Below are positions 56,993 through 64,000 of a stretch of DNA of 64,000 nt, in pieces (the first letter of the stretch is position 1; each line of letters opens with the position of its first letter). This stretch comes from Liolophura sinensis (lineage: Eukaryota; Mollusca; Polyplacophora; Chitonida; Chitonidae). Both the position numbers and the translations under genes were made by a program. The notes under the pieces are model-generated. The model had not been told where the DNA came from. It saw only the letters and a list, made by a program, of their open reading frames with translations, and made no database searches. Where the stretch lies: the NCBI RefSeq assembly GCF_032854445.1, contig NC_088307.1, forward strand, positions 22,890,017 to 22,954,016, in the 5' to 3' direction.

Positions 56993-59900
56993 GTATGTGG
57001 CTCTTGTTTCAGTCTTGGTTTTGGACAGGGAATTTCTGCTGTGTCGTTGATCATGGGCCATGCCAACAATAAGAAAACTTTCATTGAAAACTTCTTGTCT
57101 TCCAGTAATATGACTTGCGAATCTGTATATCACTGATGAAAAACTTCATTAACTTTGTAAAAGTTGGTGGTTTATGCTGGGCTCTGCTACTGTATAAACT
57201 TAAGTTTTCAAAATTTGTTGACAAAAAACAAATAACAAATAGATTTGAATTGGCAAATATATCTGGACTGCAAGGACAACTTGTCCAATGAAATGGGTTC
57301 TCTACATTTGAATGTTTTCTATTGTCATAAAATTCTCTCATTCAACAATAAGCAAGAACAAAGTTCTTTTTAATTACAGGAAGTGTAGGAAAACGATAAA
57401 ATATAAAAAAAAAAAAAAAATACCACGCTTTTGTTTGTTTAAGGGGTAGAAAGTTTCTATATACTTGTACATGTACTACCAAATCTTAGCCAGGTAGCTA
57501 CCTAAACAGATACATTTAGTTCTAGTAGCAGTAATTTGCTATATCACCCTTTGCACTCGAACAGATGGATAGATGGATGTGTCGATGCCTAAGCCAATAA
57601 TACATACAAGTTTATTAACACTAATGTGAAATGTGAATAGTGAAAGAAATGTACTCAAGTTTAAATGGGAAAGTTTAAAAACATCTCCTTTTTGTTTTCT
57701 TTAGCTCCATGTTGTAAGGAGAGATGCCAATGACAACGTTGCTGCAGAAGGGGATACCAATGCTGAGGAAAGTGAGGGGGCCATGGGTGGTGAAACAGGG
57801 GTGCCCACATCTGGGGTCCCACAGGGGGCCACAGGTGGCGCAACTGCTGGGGTCATAGGTGGTGCAACAAGGGGACCCACTGCAGGGGCCACAGGGGGGA
57901 CCACATCTGGGGCAACAGAAGGTGCTACAGCTCCACTACCCCGCTCACCCGATCCACTGCAACGTCTTATCTTTTTTTCCAACATTGTGCAGTCGACATT
58001 AGGTAAGTCTCAAGGCAACCTATTTTGCATACAGATTTTCTGTTCAAAAAGAGGCCTTCGTGGCATAGTGGTTAGTTTGCTAGCGCAGCAGCATAATGAT
58101 CCAAGAGCCTCGCACCAATGCTGTCTCTGCGAGTTCAAGTACAGCTTCTTCTCCAGTCATATACGGATGGTTGTGAGTTCCCCCTGGGGCTGTGCTTAGT
58201 TTCCTTCCACCCTATTGTAAGCTGAAATACTCGTGACGACAGCATACATCTCCAAATAGATAAAACACTTTAAAATGGTTTGTAATCATCTCTTCAAAAC
58301 ACAATACTCATTTATCACCCATGACCAAAATAGACGTAGCGCCATCTGGATGTCATCTAAGGGAAGATAACTCACTGCTGTAACCCACTGCTCAGTGATG
58401 TAGTCCATTGAGTTATACTACTGTTATCCCTCTATAGACAACATCCAGATGGCACTATGAGTGCTGATCTTCATCAGGGGCCATAACTGAGTATTGATTA
58501 CGACTGGCATTATTTTAAAAATTTATTTCATAAATGGACAGAATGGAATCGTAAGACACCAATAATCTATTGTTTTTTTGTTTTTTTTTCTTTAGCTGCT
58601 CAGGCAAGCATGGAAGAAGTCAATTCAGGAGGTGCCACATCAAGACGAGAAGGCTCCCAGGAAAGAAGCCCCATTCAACGTTTAGTGGTGAGTGTAGTTA
58701 CTGATGTGCGCGTTTGAGGTTAGGATGGCATTTGAACAGAGTTACATCCCTTTGTTTCTTGGCATGGTGGGATCAATTTTAACATGGGGTGGTATATAGA
58801 TAAGAATACATACAGCTAATTTCAGGATTACATTTGTCAAAGTAGGCCTGGCCCAACTGTGTGGCTAAATCATTTTGCACTTAAAAAACGTTTTTTGAAA
58901 GGGGCTTAACCAGCTGAAGTGCAAATTCAGCGCTTAGCTGAATGTGGGAACCTGTTGTGGTTATAAAGAGTTGCCTCCATTTTAGCAGTGTTTAACCATT
59001 GTTCCTCTCTTTGTGTAAAAAAAGAGTTTGATTTACATTAAGTATTTTGCCCGGTGAAGTATGGTAGTGTTCTAACAGCAGCAATTCTGTCATATTTCCC
59101 TGCTGTTTCTGTTCTTGGCACCTTGATAATAAAGCAGCCAATAGCAGATGACACTTATGTAGACTAGCATGTACTTGAGCCTGTTGTCTGTTGTTTTTGA
59201 CAGAACCATCAGATGTTCCAGCTACTACTCCTGATAGAGGACAGTCTACAGCTGGAAACATTGCATCATGCTGTGGATTTAGATGACTATGAGGTAATGT
59301 GGCATGTAGTAACTGACATCTTCACCAGTAATGCTGTAGATGTAAGTTTTGCTAAGGACTCTTCGCTGAGGCGATACCAGCCTGCATCATTTACATGTAC
59401 CAAAGATATTCCAATCACGCTGAACTGGTTCAGAAGTTTCTTTAGTTTGTCAATTTTTTACCACAGGCTGTTGGTTTATTCAGTACTGTAATTCTTCAAC
59501 CTGTTTGCATGTTTGCAGGGTGTTTCTTCAAGCATATTCTGAAGGCATTATTGTGTGTAGACTGAGAAAATTACACTTTTTATTCAGCCCTGAAATTGGC
59601 CAATCCAGAAAGTTTTAATGTCAACTGAAAAGTGTGCATAAATTGCATTGAAAATAGCTCTTTCATGTGTGAAAAGGTTGAGGAATGAGGGTAACTATCT
59701 CCACCCATTACATTGACAATCATTTGTCTATTGGTTGATCAGTCAAATTTTTGACACCCTGCGGGTATCTTATGACATGGATAGGGCCTCTGTGGCCAAG
59801 GCACAGCGCAATGACTCAGGAGCCTCTCACCAATGCGGTCGCTGTGGCTTCCTCTCCAGGTATTGATGAGAAGGTCTAACAGCAACCTGTGGATGGTCGT

Positions 59901-61797
59901 GGGTTTTCCCCGTGCTCTGCCCGGTTTCCTCCCACCATGATGCCGACTGCTCTTGTATAAATTAATTGTCATGGGACACATACATGCATACAAATGTGTG
60001 CTTGTTCCTGCACCATACAGTAAAACTGAAATTAATTTTGATGATATTATTATTTATAAGATGTAGTGACTCCAGTGAAATGAACAAATATTTTGATGTT
60101 TTTTTCTCAGTCCCTGTGGAATTTGTCCGAGCAACTGGGTGAGGTGAAAAAGAGAGGCATTAGCGAGGAAGAAATAGCAGAAATCCCGACACGCGAGTTT
60201 CGGGGTTTGTGTGATGAGAAGGAAGAGTGTCGTATATGTCTGACAACATACGAGACACCTGACTGGCTAAGGACTCTCACCTGTAAACACGAATTCCACA
60301 TGGCCTGCATCGACAAATGGCTACTGGTAAGCCCCTCTCTTCCTTCAGTTAACTTCAGAATGCTGAAAGCTGGGGCTTGTTTCACGAAAAAGCATGTACG
60401 GTAAATGACCGAAAATTTAGCCTGCAAAAGTCCATTTTTAAAGACAAATAAATGCCATAAAATATGATATTTTGTACATTTTCCAGTAGTGTATCATTGT
60501 ACATTACAACCAACCCTCAGAATGCCTTTGGAAGATCATTAAAACTCTGCTGAGACAGACAAAATGTGTAACCTAATCATGGGTGAAAGTTGAGGGCTTT
60601 TACAGTAGTGTTATGTGGAAGTAATCATGGCAACCAATACTGTAGGTATTATGTTGGCGTGGTAGCCACATGCATGTATCTCTCAGGTACACTTTGTCAA
60701 ACAGAGTCACAGGTCTGTAAGTGGGAATCCAGCGCTCTGGTTCTTCTCATGACTCCTCTAAGGCAAACCTACCAGAATCTTTTTGGCTTGCCGTAAAAAA
60801 AAAAGTTTCATCCAAACTTACATCAATTTTTGTAACCAAAGAATATACATTTTTTCACATCGTTAAAGTTATCAACACAGAAACTTGTAAATCTTTTCAG
60901 TGTTTAATGTGTGTATTAAAATCTTCCCTTGGAACAATATTATAGTACAAGATTTGTGTTCATTTATATAATTAGTGAGTGAGTGTGTGCTTGGGGTTTA
61001 ATTTAATTTTATCAATTTATCAGTCATATGACGACGAAGGAATCCTTAGAGTGCATGTAATGTGCCTCCAGGATTGACTCTGGATCTACCGCTCCCGAAG
61101 CGGATGCTCTACCAGCTGTGCTATCGGGGCCGGTTTTATATAATTAGTGTTCTATGCCATGCTCAAGAATTTTTTGACTGCTTCAGTGGATTAATGGTTA
61201 GAGTGCCAAAAGTCTGTCAAAGTCGGGAGTCCTCGGGACGAAGCCCGGGTCAGGCGATACCAAAGACTGGTTCTTGCTGCTGCCTCACTTGGTGCTCAGC
61301 ACTGAGAGGTTAGAGCATGGAAACTGGACTGGTTGGCCTACTGTGAGAGGTGTGCGGTTTCATGTCTGGTGTCTTTGGCATGATGCTTCAGTGATGGCAG
61401 CACTTTGGCGGCATGGACTTGCCCTGCCATAAGAAGACACAATATATCTATACTCACTTAATGCCTCCTGGTGATGGTATGACTGAGAAATTGTTAAGTA
61501 CGACTTCAAGCCCCAAGCATGCATACAGACATACAAGAATATTGAACGGAAGGCATATAGTGGGAGGAAACCTGCTAGACTTGAACTATATTCTGCTGAT
61601 TTCTGATTTTGATTATCATTAAAAGAAAATGATGAAAATTAAGGCCTGGAAAGCATAGGAAAAAATCGTTAACTCTCTAAAAATTGAACTGTCATGTCAT
61701 GTTGAACTTGGTAATTATTCAAGCTTTTTTTTTTGTTTTCTGTTTTCAGGTAAATGCCACATGTCCCATTTGTAGACATTCTTTAGCCAAAGCATGA
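54630..61797 (+). CDS. RING-H2 E3 ubiquitin ligase, RNF38/RNF44-like, 6 exons, about 1030 aa
   Basis: Likely transfers ubiquitin from an E2 to substrates through a C-terminal RING-H2. Exons: 54630-56992, 57719-58002, 58596-58687, 59204-59293, 60111-60326, 61750-61797 (3093 nt). Residues 1-880 are low-complexity, rich in Ser, Thr, Pro, Gly and Ala, with N-terminal N-A-K/E-N repeats and Pro/Arg/Ser stretches, probably disordered. About 944-973 (LWNLSEQLGEVKKRGISEEE...IP) matches the linker before the RING in RNF38/44 (LLNLAERLGEAKPRGL). RING ligands: C983, C986, C1001, H1003, H1006, C1009, C1020, C1023 (CRIC...CKHEFHMAC...CPIC), followed by RHSLAKA. All eight are present. A splice acceptor at 54607 shows that a 5' UTR intron precedes the ATG. 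Subfamily is by memory; other RING-H2 families remain possible. Confidence 0.9.
57719..58002 (+). CDS. RING gene, exon 2 (Gly/Ala/Thr-rich)
   Basis: Acceptor at GTTGTAAG|G keeps phase with exon 1 (TG+G = Trp). A stronger-looking TTTCTTTAG lies 14 bases upstream but would need a different donor. It encodes RDANDNVAAEGDTNAEESEG, a G-A-T/G-V-P repeat tract, then LQRLIFFSNIVQSTL. Donor TTAG|GTAAGT. Confidence 0.8.
58050..58250 (+). repeat. SINE family 1, diverged copy
   Basis: GGCCTTCGTGGCATAGTGGTTAG head, ATAATGATCCAAGAGCCTC, GCGAGTTCAAGTACAGC and TTTCCTTCCACCCTATTGTA. It is sense to the RING gene, about 50 bases after the exon 2 donor. Confidence 0.82.
58336..58462. mobile_element. Small inverted-repeat element A (MITE-like), copy 2
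   Basis: GCGCCATCTGGATGTCATCT...AAGATAACTCA and, inverted, TGAGTTAT...GACAACATCCAGATGGCAC. Relative of 38205-38320. Confidence 0.75.
58596..58687 (+). CDS. RING gene, exon 3
   Basis: TTCTTTAG|CT...GTG|GTGAGT. It encodes AQASMEEVNSGGATSRREGS then QERSPIQRLV. Phase 1 in, 0 out. Confidence 0.85.
59204..59293 (+). CDS. RING gene, exon 4
   Basis: TTTGACAG|AAC...GAG|GTAATG, 30 codons: NHQMFQLLLLIEDSLQLETL, then HHAVDLDDYE, an amphipathic helix before the RING linker. Confidence 0.9.
59484..59694. mobile_element. Small inverted-repeat element B (MITE-like), copy 3
   Basis: TACTGTAATTCTTCAACCTG...GCATGTTT at the left and GTGTGAAAAGGTTGAGGAAT at the right. The body AAGGCATTATT.TGTGT and GAAATTGGCCAAT are shared with copy 1. 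Confidence 0.82.
59782..59962 (+). repeat. SINE family 1 copy, sense to the RING gene
   Basis: GGCCTCTGTGGCCAAGGCAC, CAATGACTCAGGAGCCTCTC, ACCAATGCGGTCGCTGTGG, GATGGTCGTGGG and TTTCCTCCCACCATGATG. The box B segment is deleted. Confidence 0.88.
60111..60326 (+). CDS. RING gene, exon 5 (RING-H2, first six ligands)
   Basis: TTTTCTCAG|TCC...CTG|GTAAGC. It encodes the RNF38/44-like linker and CRICLTTYETPDWLRTLTCK, HEFHMACIDKWLL. Confidence 0.94.
60400..60575 (+). repeat. Dispersed repeat C, copy 3
   Basis: AAATGACCGAAAATTTAGCC, CATTTTTAAAGACAAATAAA and TATGATATTTTGTACATTTT are the reverse complement of 27010-27235. Confidence 0.6.
60975..61133 (-). repeat. SINE family 2, short copy with tRNA-Pro-like head
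   Basis: On the - strand: GGCCCCGATAGCACAGCTGG, TAGAGCATCCGCTTCGGGAG (anticodon CGG in a good loop), TCCAGAGTCAATCC, then the family body, ending in GTTTGGGGTTTAAT-type tail (inverse). Confidence 0.8.
61178..61530 (+). repeat. SINE family 3 copy
   Basis: Head GTGGATTAATGGTTAGAGTG, GCTGCCTCACTTGGTGCTCA, TCTGGTGTCTTTGGCATGAT, TGGCAGCACTTTGGCGGCAT, tail GACTGAGAAATTGTTAAGTA. Relative of 39486-39815. Confidence 0.8.
61750..61797 (+). CDS. RING gene, exon 6 (last two ligands, stop)
   Basis: TTTTCAG|GTA gives VNATCPICRHSLAKA and TGA. It completes the RING-H2 with C1020 and C1023. Confidence 0.92.
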   Translation, partial: VNATCPICRHSLAKA

Positions 61798-63058
61798 TGA
61801 CCAGACTTCGTTGGCTTGGAAAATGGATACAAGTTTTTGGTGATTAATATAAATGTGCTGTAAATGAATGGATGGGGATCCATCTGTTACAGTGATGAGG
61901 AAATGTGCAAGCTGATACATGTATGGTGAGAAAGTTTGCTCATTTCAAAGTGTGCTGATACATGAATGCTGTAATTGTAAAAGTGTGTTCATACATATAT
62001 GCTGTAATTGTAAAAGTGTGCTCAGCACAAAGTGTGCCGATACAAGTATGCTGTAATAATGAAAGTGTGCTCATCACAAAATGTGCCACCTAATTACTCC
62101 TCATCGTCATAGGACTGAAAAATTGTTAAATACAACATTAAACCCTAAGCATACATACATGTACATCAGAAAGTGTGCCCATACAAGTATGCAGTAATAG
62201 AGAAAGTTTGCTCGCCAGGAAGTGTGCTGATAATGCTGTAATGCATTTATTTGAGGAAGTGTGTTGATACATGTATGTTGAAATACAGCATGTATGCCAA
62301 TGAGGAAGTGTGCTACATGTATCCACTGTAATATTCATGTAGTGAATGTACTCAAGAGAAAGTGTGCTGTAATATACATGTACATGTAGCAAATGTCCTT
62401 GTGGAAAAAGAGTGTTGATATTCTGTAAATAATGAATAGTAAGTGTCATAATATAGAACACTCAAGAAGAGAACTTTGTTTGCCTTCAGTTTTATACATT
62501 AGATTATTAATAACACCTTCACGTGAACTGTTAAAATCTTATGGTGACACCATGTTTGTATCAACATTCACACAGTCTTTCACACAAAACTGTGATAATA
62601 ATTTGTTGTAATTAGTACCATGTGGATGTCCATATTAAACATTGATGTCTTATATTGATATTGCATGCTTTGCATTAAAGCATTTATAGCTTTATTCGGT
62701 GTCACAGTGATGGCCTGTAGTATTTTGCTCAATTTGGCAGTGTCATTTTGTTGCAAACACGATGGTGTCAGGTAACACCAAATTTGCAATTACAGTATTG
62801 TACAAGTAGCTGTGATATGTTCAGACAGTATTCCAAAAATTTTGGATTAGAATTGTCATATTTGTAATCAAAACTCTCAGTGTTTTGCTTTAATTTGTGA
62901 TGAACAGAAAATGTGATACTTTCATGTAACGATGATTTGAGCAGATATTATGAGTGGACTTGTAGGTGTGCTTTATTTGTGGATGGAAAATGACTCCTTA
63001 TCATACAGCATACTGGTTTCCTTTGACACTAAAAAAAGGTGAAACCTATGAAAATAAA
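61798..63058 (+). other. 3' UTR of the RING gene with degenerate repeats
   Basis: Non-coding. From about 61900 to 62440 it is built of degenerate units with AAAGTGTGCTGATACA.GTATGCTGTAAT. A SINE family 2/3-type tail is embedded at 62095-62160 (GACTGAAAAATTGTTAAATA). Confidence 0.7.
63053..63058 (+). promoter_or_regulatory. Candidate polyadenylation signal of the RING gene
   Basis: AATAAA in GAAAATAAAAGTGG, about 1.26 kb after the stop and just before the terminal satellite. Confidence 0.55.
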
Positions 63059-63124
63059 AGTGGAAGAATATTCAGTGCAAAACGGTTTATATGCTGTAAA
63101 GATGAAGATATACCAATAATGCAA

Positions 63125-64000
63125 TGAACTGTTCGGTGAAACAGAGAACTGATTTGTCCCATGGTCTAGGTTGTATTGTGATGCCATGAACTGTTTGGTG
63201 AAACAGAGAACTGATTTGGCCCATGGTCTATGTTGTGGTGTGATGCCATGAACTGTTCAGTGAAAGAGAGAACTGATTTGGCCCATGGTCTATGTTGTGG
63301 TGTGATGCCATGAACTGTTTGGTGAAAGAGAGAACTGATTTGGCCCATGGTCTAGGTTGTGATGTGATGCCATGAACTGTGTGGTGAGAGAGAGAACTGA
63401 TTTGGCCCATGGTCTAGGTTGTGGTGTGATGTCATGAACTGTGTGGTGAAAGAGAGAACTGATTTGGCCCATGGTCTAGGTTGTGTGATGCCATGAACTG
63501 TTTGGTGAAACAGAGAACTGATTTGGCCCATGGTCCACGTTGTGGTGTGATGCCATGAACTGATGGTCATCAACTGAGACCAAACATGGTCTAGGTTTTG
63601 GTGTGATGCCGTGAACTGTTTGGTGAAGCAGAGAACTGATTTGGCCCATGGTCTAGGTTGTGGTGTGATGCCATGAACTGTGGTGGAGCAGAGAACTGAT
63701 CTGGCCCATGGTCTAGGTTGTGTAGTGATGCCATGAACTGTTTGGTGAAAGAGAGAACTGATTTGGCCCATGGTCTATGTTGTGGTGTGATGGCATGAAC
63801 TGTGTGGTGAAAGAGAGAACTGATTTGGCCCATGGTCTAGGTTGTGGTGTGATGCCATGAACTGTTCGATGAAACAGAGAACTGATTTGGCCCATGGTCT
63901 ATGTTGTGGTGTGATGCCATGAACTGTTTGGTGAAAGAGAGAACTGATTTGGCCCATGGTCTAGGTTGTGATGTGATGCCATGAACTGTGTGGTGAAAGA
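63125..64000. repeat. 62-bp satellite array, runs off the window
   Basis: About 14 units of GATGCCATGAACTGTTTGGT, GAAAGAGAGAACTGATTTGG and CCCATGGTCTAGGTTGTGGT plus GT (62 bp), with a few shortened units near 63485 and 63555. It begins about 70 bases after the RING gene's AATAAA. Nested open frames here are repeat artefacts. Confidence 0.95.

Noticed and set aside
61080..61133. Functional tRNA-Pro gene on the - strand
   Set aside because: The tRNA-like part continues directly into a SINE body also found at 48485-48815, and the acceptor stem is not closed.
63166..63957. A nest of - strand open frames offset by 62 bp
   Set aside because: Each is the same 62-bp satellite read in successive frames; 62 is not a multiple of three and no gene is implied.

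Overview
This is eukaryotic, animal-type DNA: AT-rich, intron-dense, with GT-AG introns, tRNA-headed SINEs, small inverted-repeat elements and a very heavy load of minisatellites. The gene families and the abundant SINE whose tail reads like TACGGCGTAAAACACCAATCAAATAAATAAA suggest a lophotrochozoan invertebrate, most likely a mollusc. That placement is inference from memory of such genomes; no search was run.

Layout. (1) 2.9-4.4 kb, + strand: a two-exon single-domain glutaredoxin with a one-base frame disruption and Ser in place of the first active-site Cys. (2) 5.9-21.4 kb, - strand: a complete 15-exon SLC5 (SGLT4/SLC5A9-like) sodium/solute cotransporter. Every junction phase agrees and the conceptual product is 644 residues. 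(3) 21.4-30.0 kb: no convincing gene; three minisatellites (19 to 54 bp units), SINE pieces and an old dispersed repeat. (4) 30.0-50.0 kb, - strand: a complete 14-exon procollagen galactosyltransferase (GLT25/COLGALT type), signal sequence to C-terminal KDEL, 614 residues. Its introns are full of SINEs. (5) 50.1-54.6 kb: spacer and probable 5' leader region, with two unrecognised open stretches on the - strand. (6) 54.6-61.8 kb, + strand: a six-exon RING-H2 E3 ubiquitin ligase of RNF38/RNF44 type, about 1030 residues, followed by a 3' UTR with AATAAA at 63,053 and a 62-bp satellite that runs off the window.

The genes do not form a pathway; they are ordinary housekeeping or cell-surface neighbours. 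The most unusual feature is how the minisatellites relate to splice sites. Two arrays in the transporter gene (57 bp x about 23; 50 bp x about 25) have a repeat unit that is literally the last 44 or 30 bases of a coding exon plus its 5' splice site and the first 13 or 20 bases of intron. The true exon end is followed by dozens of tandem decoy splice donors. A third exon edge in the same gene (the exon 14 acceptor) also has a displaced, broken copy. Three more arrays begin within a few to about 25 bases of a splice site, in this gene and in the galactosyltransferase gene. This is the candidate undescribed phenomenon in the window: minisatellites nucleated at exon-intron junctions.

All exon edges were placed by reading protein family conservation, GT/AG dinucleotides and phase by eye. 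Repeat copy numbers are approximate.
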